DNA from: Aegilops tauschii subsp. strangulata
Taxonomy: Eukaryota; Streptophyta; Magnoliopsida; Poales; Poaceae
Assembly (NCBI RefSeq): GCF_002575655.3
Contig: NC_053037.3
Coordinates: forward strand, 323,977,294-324,041,293
DNA: 64,000 nt
Direction of reading: 5' to 3'
Below are positions 49,134 through 59,727 of this stretch, piece after piece. The notes beneath the pieces were generated by a model that was not told the origin of the DNA, ran no database searches, and was given only the letters and a program-made list of their open reading frames with translations. Position 1 is the stretch's first letter. Each line of letters opens with the position of its first letter. The position numbers and the translations under genes are program-made.

Positions 49134-49521
49134 TGTTGGTGTCAAAACCGGCGGATCTCAGGTAGGGGGTCCCGAACTGTGCGTCTAAGGCGGATGGTAA
49201 CAGGAGGCGGGGGACACAAGAGTTGATCTACCACGAGATCGTAGAGGCTAAACCCTAGAAGCTAGCCTATGGTATGATTGTTGTTGTCCTACGGATTAAA
49301 CCCTCCGGTTTATATAGACACCGGAGGGGGCTAGGGTTACACAGAGTCGGTTACAAGGGAGGAGATCTACATATCCGTATTGCCAAGCTTGCCTTCCACG
49401 CCAAGGAGAGTCCCATCCGGACACGGGACGAAGTCTTCAATCTTGTATCTTCATAGTCCAACAATCCGGCCAAAGGATATAGTCCGGCTGTCCGAGGACC
49501 CCCTAATCCAGGACTCCCTCA
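49134..49521 (-). repeat. 5' LTR of H with internal deletion
   Basis: 388 bp against 469 in the other copy. About 80 bp are missing between two ACAA motifs (join near 49219). The outer ends are intact. Confidence 0.9.
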
Positions 49522-52500
49522 ACCTCTACCTCGACTACACCTCGCCATCGAGCTCGAGGAGCACCGCAGGCCACGGATCGAGCCGCCCCCTTCCACCTCG
49601 GTCACCGGCGATCTTCCTCCTCTCCGGCGCGCGCTTCTGCTCCTAAGCCGGCAAGGGCTTTCCGTAGCCGCGCGGTGAGCCACCACCTTCCTTGTCCCTC
49701 TCTCCGTCTGCCCTTGCGCGGTCCCTAGCCGTCTCTCCCACCGTGGCCGAACGCGACTCCGCGCGAGCTCGTCGCCGGCGTCCTTCCGGTGACCTTTTGG
49801 TCGCGGGCTAGTGCCCAACGTGCTCGCCGCGCTGCTTAGAGAATGCCTAGCCCTTCCGTTCTAGCTGCTTCACGCCGTAGCGCCGTCTCCGTCGAGCACC
49901 CGTACGCGCTGCCGCCTCTGCTCGTCGCCGGCGCCGATTCCGGCCAAGTCCGGCTGTGCTACCGCCACCACTCGACGCGCGGCACCGTCAGCGTTCGAAC
50001 GCAAGCAAAACCGCGCAAAACGGTGCCCCGTAGCGAATTTCCGAGCGTCTCCGGCGAACTCGCCGCTGCGGAGAGCTCGCCGGCGCAACTCCGGCGCCGG
50101 CCGCCGACGTGGCCGACCTGGGGGTGGGTCACTGGCAGCTGGGTCCCGCGGGCCCAGTTGACTGGTTGACCGGGTCAATTGTGCTGGCTGTGCATGATTG
50201 ACCTGACATGTGGGCCCCCCTACTGTTAATTAGTCTAATAATGTTTTACAAATAAAAGTAATTAGTTTAACCTAAAACACTCACTCACACCCGGGCCCAC
50301 ACCCCTAATTGACCCTGCTAGATTAGTTAATCCACTGTTAAGCCAACAGAGGCTGACATGTGGGTCCCAGTGGCCCCACTGGTCAGTTTGACCTAGTCAG
50401 CCATCCTGTTGACTGCTGACGTCACAGTGATGTCATGCTGACGTAGTAATTCCTTTCTGTTAATTTAATTAATTCCATAAATTTTTTAAACTTTGAAAAT
50501 TCATAGAAATTAAACCGTAACTCCGATGAAAATGTTTTCTACATGAAAGTTGCTCAGAACGACGAGGCAAATCCGAATACGCTACCCACATACATGTCAG
50601 ATGCCTCTAACTATCTGAACATGGAACATTTCCCCTCCGGTCATATGTCTGACACAGGTCCGGAACCGGGAATACATTCCCGGTTGAATTTCCCCTTCAC
50701 CTATATCGTGTAGCCATACGTTAAGTCACACCCGGCACAGCATATTGCCACGTTATGCTTTGTGATCCTATGTTTGTTTTATATTTACTGTTTCTTCCCC
50801 CTCTTCTCGACGGTAGACCCCGAGACCGATGCCGCCCCTATGATCGACTACGTCGACGACGACCCCTCCTTACCAGAGCAACCAGGCAAGCCCCCCCTTT
50901 GATCATCCCGATATCGCCCATTCCATTCTCTCATGCTTGCATTAGATTTTGCTACTGTTATTGTTTGCTCCTATTCTGATGCATAGCCTACTTTTGTAAC
51001 CTGCTCTTTGTTATCTACCTGCTTATCCTAAACTACTTAGTATAGGTTGGTTAGTGATCCATCAGTGACCCCCACCTTGTCCTTGTTGCCCCTGCTTCAT
51101 CATTGAAGACCTGATCAACGGGATCGAAGACCAGGCCCCGGCGCCGGACATCACTTTCTCCTTAGTTGCTCGACACTACTGGGTTACTATCGAGTGTCGA
51201 GGGTGAGACCTCTACAGCACTTCTGATGTTAACCCTGTAGTGTAGCTATTCGGTCGTGGTCATCGAGGGTGATTTCCTCCTTAACCACTTCCGATATGAC
51301 TCTGTCGTGCAACCCCTCAAGTGTGAACCTCGGGGGTGGTTCCTCTTACGTTCACCTTGATGATTACATCGAGTGGAATTCACCGGGGGTGATTCCTCGG
51401 GTTTTCCCCTTGATGTTTGGACACACAGTTACTATGGTTATTATGACTTTACACTGAACCATGTTACTAAAGACGAGTCGGCCCTAAGGGGTACCCGCGC
51501 GAGCTTAATTGCGAGTGATGTGGAGACGGGTTGACCTGGAAGGTGCCCGTGAGATAATTACGAGGCGTGGCCCGGCATTCCTGGCCCTTGCCGCAAGTCC
51601 TCGAGATGGGGCAACGGGGTCACATCTTTCGTGAGTCTCTGCTTGTTACCGCGTGCTCCTAATCCACTACGATTTGGATATTTGATCCGAGGGGCCTCTG
51701 GCCTGATAGCACTAACCATCACGTGGGCATAGTATGGGTGTTCTGCGTCGTATGCATCAGCCGAAGCTTAATAGACGCCAGCGACTGAGCGGCGCGCGCC
51801 GGGTTGGACTGCGTAAGCACCTGCCTTGTTGAAGGAGGTAGCTAGGTCTGCTCACCGGCCGCCCTCGCAACGTGCAGGAGTTCCCGGGGCGATGGCCCAT
51901 GACCCCTGGGGGCATAGGTTTAGTCCGGCGTGCTGGCCTCTCTATTAAGCCTAGGTCGGGTTGCGGCGTATTGTTTGGCCGAGGCCGGGCATGACCCAGG
52001 AAAGTGTGTCCGGCCGGAGTTAATCGAGTGTGGTGGGTAAGTTTGCACCCCTGCAGGGAAGAAAACGTCTATCGATAGCCTGTCCTACGGTAACGGACAC
52101 TTGGAGTTGTATCCCGATCGATACAACTAGAACTGGATACTTGTGATGAGAATTGGTTTGTGATGATAACTGGATAGTATGGCTCTGGGATTGCTTTCTC
52201 GCAGGGAGTCGAGAAGGGATCTCTGGCCGAGGTTGATAACACTTCTATTACTTTACTTTATGCTACCCTACTCCCTCCTGTTGCTGCAAGATGGTGGTTT
52301 CCAGAAGATGCTAGTCTTCGATAGGACTAGGCCTTCTCTCTATTCTGGCATTTTTGCAGCCCAGTCCACATATACAGCCTTCCTTTGATAATGTTGCATA
52401 TGTAGTGTAGATCCTTGCTTGCGAGTACTTTGAATGAGTACTCACGGTTGCTTTGCTCACCCTTTTCCCCCTTTCTTCTTCTTTCCGGTTGATGCAACCA

Positions 52501-54981
52501 GATGTCGGAGCCCAGGAGCCAGATGCCACCGCCGATGCCTGCTACTACGTGGAGACCGCCGACGACCAGGAGTAGTTAGGAGGCTCCCAGGCAGGAGGCC
52601 TTGCCTTTTCGATCGTTGTTGCTTTTGTGCTAGCGTTCTTAAGACAAACTTGTCTAACTCATGTCTGTACTCGGATATTGTTGCTTCCGCTGACTCTTGT
52701 GTTTTCAAGCTTATGTATTCGAGCCCTCGAGGCCCCTGGCTTGTAATATAAAGCTTGTATTATTTTAATTTATGTCTAGAGTTGTGTTGTGATATCTTTC
52801 CGTGAGTCCTTGATCTTGATCATACACATTTGCGTGTATGATTAGTGTACGATTGAATCGGGGGCGTCACAACCTAGCCTAACAATCTAAAGGCAAAGCA
52901 GATGCAGATTGTTATGTCGTCGCGAGGAGTACTTCAGAGGACCTTGGTCCTTATGGTAACGCAGAAACTCTAGAGGGAGTATATCCCTTGCACCCCTTGT
53001 CCAACGCTTCAGCACGTGTCTGGCTGGGACCTCCTGCAGACCAAGCTGGATCATTACCTGAGAACAAAAAAAATACCAGTGTCAAAATCTCCGCTCTTTT
53101 GTTTGTTCTAGACAAAAAAAAAAGTTTTGCATGTACAACAGAACAACACAAGAAAAGGGGAAAACACCTTCAGTGCATGACTGCACACCATGCCGAAATG
53201 TTCAAACATTCCGCATTCACACTTGAATTCGTTAGCATGCTCATTAACCTGGACGAGGAATTCATTTTTACACCATTTGTCCCCGGAATCTTTCTTCAAA
53301 TGCGTGGCTATTTACTCACGGCGAGGCACAACTTCAATCAGAACATATGACCCACCCTCATATAGCATCTCACCAATTTTTTCCAAACATAGCCCTCGTG
53401 TAAATTTTTGATGCATGTATCTCAATAGGTAGGTTCTGAGCCAGCACACAGCACCCTGCATGTGGGGACATATCATTACCATGTGGTTTTACCTATCGTT
53501 TTCGTTGACATTTACGACATGATTCATGACAAGATAAATTGCTCGCCATCTGACAAGCACATAAAATTTGTATTTTTACCAGTTTGGTTCTCTATTACTG
53601 ATAACTCTCCTCTAATATATCTATCTATGTGTCGGAGCAATTTTCAGTGCAGCTTTTCCATATAGTTAACTGAGAGTGCATGGTTGTGCTCTGTTTTGTG
53701 TTCACATATGTACCACCCCTCATTATCAGATCTAAGCACCCGCATCAACGCGCCACATCCACACCTTGTCGAGCGGCTGTTTGATTGGAATGGTATCCTC
53801 CAGATTTTTTCCAGAACAAGATATGAGACCATAATATGAAAAAGTACTTGCAAGAGAAACATTTTCTATTTTTTAATTAATGAATCATCCTCAGTGCACA
53901 TGCGCACACAAACTCCTGCATGCATTTTTTCCGATGGACGTTTAGCCTGCTTTTGACATACCTGACGCCAAAGCCAGTCTCCCAGGAGTTTAGGTTGTAA
54001 AACTCATATGCTGCTTCAACTGTGTCAAAGCTAGTTCCGAGTGCCGGATTAACAACAGTGCCGGCCTTGGTGTCTGCGTAAGTTCGCATTAAAGCCTCAA
54101 GGGCAGGAACTCTGCTTGGGTTGGCATCCCTCTCTTCTGACGCGTTGCCAATCCTAACACTTCAGTTTTTTCAAAAACGGTGTTAACTGTATTTTCTACT
54201 TGTACAGACCGGGATGAACCGGGTAAATATCAAAAGATTAATGTTGATCATTGATACAAAATCATAAAACTATGATCTACCAGCATGACACCTAGTTGTA
54301 AAATTTTGGTTTTCAAGATAGCATCAAATGATATGACAGGTGATTTTTTTGTTTGTTCATCCATAGGTGAACTCTTCAATATGTGTGTTTTGTGCGAGTC
54401 CAGGGGCCTAGAATCTCTGCTCTAACAGCAAAAGAAATGATAAATGAGTGTGTGTTTGTTACCGTCGAGTCCAACAGGACCCCTTTGAGTTGTCGACGAC
54501 GGCACCCTCGGCATCCCCCTCCTCTCCCATAGATGCAGTGGTCGTATTCTGAGCGGCCATATCGTTTGAGTCACCAACGACCCCATTGCCACCGTTGTGG
54601 TATGAGGCACCATTCCGTCAACCCCTCGGAACTGCTCCTTGCCGCTCCCGCCATCCATGGGTTCAGAAGAGATCAGATAAGAGGATTGCCCGCGAGCTTC
54701 ATTGATGGAAGCAACCACAGACTCCACAACGTCGATTCCGCCACCCAGAACATCGCCCGCATCCACCCTAGGAACCAATCTGCGGCACATACAAGATTCT
54801 TAACTAGTCAGATCCAACCAACAGAGGGAGAAGAAGAACTCGGGAACCAAGGAGCATAATACCAAGTAAAAAAGATTTTGCTTCTGGAGTTCTGGACTAA
54901 TCAAGGGCAAGAGAAACAGGGACGGCAGGTTCGTTCTCACCCTGATTCTGCTTCCTCAAAGAAGAACTCGAGGCCATCCAT

Positions 54982-56160
54982 GGCGAATCACCGCTCTACA
55001 CAGCTACCACGGGAAGGGGATGAGTGGGCTGACGAGGGAAAGAAAAGCGCCACATGCCCACATCCGGTGTTTTTTTAGGATAACTGCATACTTCTTAACC
55101 AGCAGAGGTTACAACCATAGCACATACGCAGCATCGCCGGGAGACTACAAGAGACCACAGGTGTCCCAACACAAATGCAAAAAAGACCAAAGAAAGAGAA
55201 AGTACAATCCGGTCCCAGGGGCCTTAACGTAGAAAGAGCCAACACCAGCCACCGACATTCGCTGCCGCCGTCGAGCTGAACAGCAAACGGAAGACGCCGA
55301 AAACCACCAAGCACCGAACCGAGGGCACACCATCGCTGGAAACGGCTTTCTGAGTCAAAGATGACCCCCACCGCGAACGACGGTGCGTAACTGTTGTGGC
55401 ACGTCGACCGGGGAACGTCCCCATGCAAATCCTCGGCCCCAGCTCCGGCACCTCTGATCGACGAAGTCGACGGAGAATCACCAGATCTGCCACCACAAAC
55501 CACCATCCGAGTGCTGGGCCACCAAATCTCTCGCCAGCCGTCGCGGGCACCGCACAGGTGACCAACGCCGGCCCGAGAACTCCTGTGCAGGACTCCACCA
55601 GCTTCCCATCTACATCGGAAAACATGTCGACGTAGCAGAGACAAAGTCGGGGAAGCAAAACTTCCGATTTGGTCGACGGCGCCGCCTCCGCGACCAATTC
55701 CGAGCTCACCAAGCCCGCCGCCGCGCGCGCCGGCCAGGCCAAACCTAACCTCACCGCCCAAGATGAGCGGCAGGAATCTACGCCGATGGCCTGTTGATCC
55801 CGTCCGAGAAGACAAGCTCAAGGTGGATCGAGCCCCGGAAGAACAAAACATTGACGGGACGCCGTCTCCGACAAAGCCCAGTCCCCGCGAAAACGCACCT
55901 GAGCTGCGACCGCCACCGACGATGGGGCCCGTGGGCCAGAGCAGCGCCAGGACAAAGACATACTCGCGTGCAGCTCCTCCGTCGCCTGGCGCATGGACGT
56001 CATGTGCTATTTTCAAATCAGCAGCAGCACATGACGTGCTTGCGTGTCCGCGCGCACCGGAGGCCCACGTGCAACACTAGCACATTAGCCCACGGCACGC
56101 ATGTATTTGCATTTACTAGCTATCGTATACCGGCGAGACAATAGGCGCGCACACATCGCG
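54982..56160. other. GC-rich subterminal region of the Mutator-like element, 5' of FAR1
   Basis: 1.2 kb upstream of the FAR1 start and before the right inverted end. A minus-strand frame of 313 codons (56016-55075) exists, but its composition (Gly/Arg/Ser-rich) and the equally open opposite strand suggest a chance frame in GC-rich DNA. A T7 run at 55070-55076 heads the block, as would an inverted poly-A retroposed piece. Promoter or captured host DNA are possibilities; none is proven. Confidence 0.35.
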
Positions 56161-56224
56161 GCGCTATACTGCACGGCGCGAGATTCCGGCCTACAGGCAG
56201 CGCGGCCACCAAACGTCCGTTTTC

Positions 56225-56458
56225 GATATAGTATTACTACAACATTGACTATATAGAGATATAGTGTAAACACGAATGTAACATTAGAACTACACATAGT
56301 AAAACCAGATATTACCGACACAAATAACATGAAGATTTGAAGAGTATCAAATCCACTGATGAAGGCTCTACCACTAGCAAAGCATGAGCAACACCGGATA
56401 TCCATGGGTGTTAGAATAGCATGCAACTAGATTATTGACTCTAGGACAAGTGGGAGAA
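56225..56458 (+). other. Last internal piece of element D
   Basis: Resumes D after the Mutator-like element. It repeats the GATATAGT target, contains ACTAGATTATTGACTCTAG (also in Angela before its polypurine tract), and ends with polypurine tract ACAAGTGGGAGAA. Confidence 0.7.
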
Positions 56459-56979
56459 TGTTGGAAATATTTTCTAGAGGCAATAATATTTATATTATTA
56501 TATTTTCATATTCATAATCAAAGACTTGATACTCTATGTTGTAACTGCTATGATCCTGGAATACGTGATTCAGTGGAAAACTCATATGCATGCGTGGAAT
56601 GATAAACGGTTAAATAAAAGATTCCTAGTCTTGCCTTTAGGACTAGCTCAAGTGTTGTTGATGATCATGTTTTCCGGATCTTAGAATATCATTTAAAGTG
56701 TTAAACGACAGTCCTAAAACAACACTGAGATTATGACGTTATGAAGTGAGTAATATCGTCTATAATCAATCGTAATAACACAGAGTGTAAACGTGTGTTT
56801 TTTCTCCTTAGACCATGAGAGCATCACAGTCACTTCTTACTGTACGGTGATCTTTGGGGTTGCTCAAACGTCACCAATAACACGGTGATCACAACGACAA
56901 CTTACGGGTTCATCGTAAAGTTTGATAAGGGACTGGATAGCTCGACAGTGGGATTTGCTCCTCCGACGATGGAGAGATA
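56459..56979 (+). repeat. 3' LTR of element D, truncated
   Basis: Begins TGTTGGAAATATTTTCTAGA and follows the general order of an Angela-type LTR (for example CCTTAGACCATGAGAGCATC near 56809; GGGATTTGCTCCTCCGACG near 56951). It stops at about 56979 where LINE sequence starts. Confidence 0.72.
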
Positions 56980-57630
56980 ACATGGAAGCCTGCCAAGTGG
57001 ATAGCTTCTTCGCGGGCTTGTCAACAAGCAGGAGAAGGTCAACGTCGGATGTCTTCCTGATGGAAAGAGGAAGACCCAGGTACTTGACGGGTAAGTGGGC
57101 GATGGGGCACGCCATGGAGGCGGCGAAGGTGGTCACCAGATCACCACAACACATGATAGGTGTCACAGAGCACTTGTTGTAGTTGGTGTGTATCACACTG
57201 ACATTGCCAAAGAGGGTAAGCAACTCTTTGATCACTGAAGATTCGTGCTCGTCTGGTGGTAGAAAACGATAATGTCGTCGGCGTATAACGAAACACTATA
57301 GGCCACGTGTCGCGTCATTAGTTGTTGCAAGAGTCCCACTTGACTCGCAATTTGGATGAAAGAGTTCAGGACGTCGATGTCCAAAACAAAAAGCATCGGG
57401 GAGAGAGGATCTCCCTAGCAAAGGCCCCCTGCGTGGAAGATGGGTGGGCCAGGGATGCCGTTAAAAAGGACATGTGTGGAGGCAAATGCAACGGTGATAC
57501 AAATCCACTCCTGCCAACGCACACCAAAACCCAAGTGAGTGAGGGTTTTGAGGACGAAAGGCCACAACACCAAGTCTAAGGAACGGGCGGTGTCGAGCTT
57601 GAGAAGCATCCGGGGTGTCTTGAGGTTACA
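56980..57630 (-). pseudogene. LINE (L1-type) reverse transcriptase fragment
   Basis: Minus-strand peptides in LINE order: LKLDTARSLDLVLWPFVLKT (from 57609), GVRWQEWICITVAFAS, a GDPLSPMLFVLDID block after a stop near 57418, the catalytic SLYADDIIVF (about 57292-57263), then NYNKCSVTPI and LPVKYLGLPLSIRK (near 57090), ending in WQASM. Frames change at least three times. Both the endonuclease and the 3' end are missing. It abuts the D LTR without a poly-A tail, so it is a truncated or recombined relic. Confidence 0.82.
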
Positions 57631-58167
57631 AATTTTACTTTAGAACATGACAAATCTTTCATAACACTGCAGCAATTTTACCAGTTTTTACATGGCAATT
57701 CAAAAACTTTCGCTGGGAGTGGTTATTTTGAGCGAACGAAAACGTCCATTCATTCCTCCCTACCTGGGGGCGAATTGTTTGCTTGAAGGGGCGCGTATGT
57801 TGCGGTCCTAGAGAAAATAATTAGTCCCCAAAAGTCGGTTGTACAAAATCAAAAATAGGAAGCAATAAATAATAGATAAGAGAAAAGGCTTCATCAAATA
57901 TGCGACCATCAACTCCGCAACAAAGAATAGAAGGAAGGAGGTTTCACCAACTCTCTATAATAATAGAGATTAATAGTAGAGACGAGATGCAACCGTCAAG
58001 TCTCGAGCTGTCCGGCATGGACCCTCTGTGTCTGTCCGAGTAGAGCAAAACTAGCGGAAACGTGAACCAGGGGATTTCAAAATCGAGCTTCGCCAAACAT
58101 TTCGCCGCGGACACCAAACAAGTAAAGAGGGATAAAAGGAGTGGTTTACGTCCTCTTCCTCCTCTAC
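57631..58167. other. Intergenic stretch, nothing recognised
   Basis: About 540 bp, mixed composition, no sustained frame, no inverted ends seen. Confidence 0.5.
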
Positions 58168-59640
58168 AGTTATATTTTTTTCGAGAGTACGCGAATGCAT
58201 ACCATATTTTTATAGAAGGCAAAATTTAAGTTACAAGAAGACTACAACTTGTTGCAAACAACAAGCGTAGTTCACACACCACACCAGGGCTAGTCCGAAG
58301 ACAGCCACCACCAACAACACAACTACAAAGCAAAAAGCGCTTGTCCAAAAACAGAGCAACATCGCCGCGTCTCGACCATCGCCGGTCATCTCCGAAGACA
58401 ACACCAACTCCATGTGAACTTCCCTCGTCGACGCACCATCCACCCTTTGATGCCTAAAAGGAGGTGGCAAGTAAATGGCGGAACTTGATCAGTCCACAAA
58501 AAGCAGCGTCTTGGATTCACTGACGATGACGTACATTGCGCCACTGAAGATCGTCTTGGACAGCGGCGAGCGCCGAAAGCACCGCAACATAGAACCTCAT
58601 GACCGTGTCTTCAAGCGCAATGCTCCCAACAGAGGAACGACGTAGATGACGCCGCCATCACGCCGATTCGGCTCCGAACCTAGGCTTTCACCCGAAGACC
58701 GCTACCAATCCCAGGCGCGAGAGATGGAGATGTCGACACACCTTGGCGACGCCTCCAAGGAGAAGAACGACACCCACGGGCGCCATCATCGCCAGCACCG
58801 AACACGAGCAGGAATTTCTTCCGGATCGCCGCGCACCTCCATCCCTGCCCTCCGGATTGGGGCCACAGCATCCAAGTTGGCTACTCCGCCGCCGCCGCAG
58901 CATTTCGCCATCATAGCCGAGAAGCTGGGGTCCCACCAAGACCCGCACAGCCAGGAGCACACAGCCATACCACCAGCACCTCCACGGCTGAGAACTCGCC
59001 GAGCTCCCTCCATGCCCGACCAAGGGATGCCGGACCACACACCAGCCGTCAGGCCAACTCCCGGCAGACGACTGTGTCACGACCCAACAGCCCAGATCGG
59101 ACCCATCCGACCCGCTCCACCGCCTCCAGCACCCACGACCACGAAGACCAGGAGGGGCACCACGACGGAGGCGCGAGGGCCGCGACGTGCTCGGCCGCCG
59201 CAAGCGCAGCCTCTCCTGGCCGAGCACCACCACGCCACCATGGCCGAACCGCGCCGCCGCCGCCTTGACCCGCCAAGTCCCGTGTCGTCGCCTCCAGGAG
59301 GGGCCACCGCGCCACGACCAACTCCTCCTGCGAGCCCCAGCCGTGCACCTCCACCCCACTGCGAAGCTCCGCCGTGCGCCGTCACTCGAGCTCCAGATCT
59401 CGCAGCCAAAAACTCCACAACACCCACCACCGCGAGGGGCGCGCCCGACCAGCGCGAGCGCCAGATCCCGCCGCCGCCGCCGGCCGCCAACGGGCTTTGC
59501 CCGCCGACGAGCGCCGACGGCGGCGAGAGGGGGCGAGAGGGAGAGGGGGCGGCGGCGGCGGCGTTTAGGGTTCCGCCCGAGCCGCCCCTGCGGGGCGACG
59601 CGGGGGCGAGAGGTAGGAAGGGGAAAGTGTGCTGGGGAGA
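58168..59640. other. GC-rich non-coding block downstream of MATE gene
   Basis: Begins with a T-run and TTTCGAGAGTACGCGAATGC, text I associate with the inverted 3' end of grass LINE-type retroposed sequences, followed by 1.4 kb rising to very high GC (CCGCCGCCGCCGG at 59469-59481). Long frames are open on both strands (403 codons on plus from 58646), dominated by Pro/Arg/Ala with no domain. A retroposed, inverted sequence is the best guess; a real protein is not supported. Confidence 0.35.
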
Positions 59641-59727
59641 TGTGTTAATTCCCTCTACAATTACATTGTCACTTGAGAGAGAAACGACAGCGATGGGATG
59701 CGTGTCCCCTACAAAATTGCAGTCTAA

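Larger units (their letters stand above)
40763..49521 (-). mobile_element. Tat-lineage Gypsy element H, pol-deleted, with antisense gene
   Basis: Minus orientation. The 5' LTR is at 49521-49134, then primer-binding region TTGGTGCTTTCATTG (49133-49119), gag, protease, a non-coding gap, a plus-strand multi-exon gene, and 3' LTR at 41231-40763. Target duplication ACCTC is exact (40758-40762, 49522-49526). RT, RNase H and integrase are absent, so the element is non-autonomous. The TTGGTGC leader and the gag type are characteristic of Tat/Retand/Ogre relatives. Confidence 0.92.
31369..52871 (+). mobile_element. Tekay-lineage chromovirus G (Gypsy) with LTRs of about 4 kb
   Basis: Two LTRs starting TGTAACACCCCGG and ending GCGTCACA surround a 4.8-kb interior with primer-binding site, gag, protease, RT, RNase H, integrase and chromodomain. 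Target duplication ACCTA is exact at 31364-31368 and 52872-52876. The very long LTRs and terminal chromodomain place it in the Tekay/Del group. It splits the FAR1 gene between codons and is itself split in its 3' LTR by element H. Confidence 0.95.
40085..52871 (+). repeat. 3' LTR of G, split by element H
   Basis: Two parts, 40085-40762 and 49527-52871 (about 4020 bp after removal of H and one ACCTC). It contains a 130-bp stretch (about 40530-40660) absent from the 5' LTR. It ends GCGTCACA, followed by target copy ACCTA. Confidence 0.93.
30906..54981 (-). pseudogene. FAR1-family gene, core-deleted and split by retrotransposon G
   Basis: Minus-strand exons in order: a short first exon 54941-54981 (MDGLEFFFEEAESG, donor GTGAGA); a variable N-terminus about 54422-54790; FAR1 DNA-binding domain 53877-54090 (FDTVEAAYEFYNL) and 53644-53785 (RCGCGALMRVLRSDNEGWYI, then HNHALS); SWIM zinc-finger exon 53168-53455 (FKCECGMFEHFGMVCSHALK); exon from 53057 (VMIQLGLQEVPARHVLKRWT) into the G insertion; C-terminus 30906-31363 with zinc knuckles (CLICRGKG, CSRCSLTGHRKNTC). 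The MULE catalytic region that normally lies between HNHALS and the SWIM exon is missing; only 188 bp of intron-like DNA is there. Lesions: TAA near 53330, TAG at 52887-52889, and single-base shifts near 53393 and 31050. FAR1/FHY3 proteins are transposase-derived transcription factors; this copy is dead. Confidence 0.8.
30337..56224 (-). mobile_element. Mutator-like element carrying a FAR1-type gene
   Basis: The left end CGAAAATGGCCTTTGGTGGC and the right end read inward GAAAACGGACGTTTGGTGGC are inverted repeats; similarity extends about 42 bp (both reach AGGCCGGAATC). Flanks are GATATAGTG (30328-30336) and GATATAGTA (56225-56233), a 9-bp duplication with one mismatch. After subtracting the nested 21.5-kb element G, the element is about 4.4 kb. 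It carries a FAR1-family gene on the minus strand that lacks the transposase core. It lies inside element D. The label rests on inverted ends, duplication length and FAR1 content; no MURA DDE domain is present. Confidence 0.78.
16857..56979 (+). mobile_element. Old Copia element D, host of the central nest
   Basis: D is present in four pieces: 5' LTR remnant and internal (16857-20829), internal (29468-30336), and internal tail plus 3' LTR start (56225-56979). Evidence is the LTR end CCCAATA, then primer-binding site TGGCATCATGAGC (17179-17191), a Copia gag, polypurine tract ACAAGTGGGAGAA (56446-56458), and an LTR start TGTTGGAAATATTTTCTAGA. The last resembles the Angela/BARE LTR start, so D is a relative. 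A Stowaway MITE, Angela and a Mutator-like element have inserted in it. Both LTRs are truncated: the 5' one by the deletion that brought in C, the 3' one at the LINE fragment. Confidence 0.8.

Noticed and set aside
55075..56016. Minus-strand frame of 313 codons in the Mutator-like element
   Set aside because: Gly/Arg/Ser-rich with no recognisable motif. Several other frames are open in the same GC-rich block, so it is probably chance.
55980..56050. Possible microRNA hairpin around CATGACGTCCATGCGCC / CACATGACGTGC
   Set aside because: The pairing is short and imperfect; no convincing precursor stem by eye.
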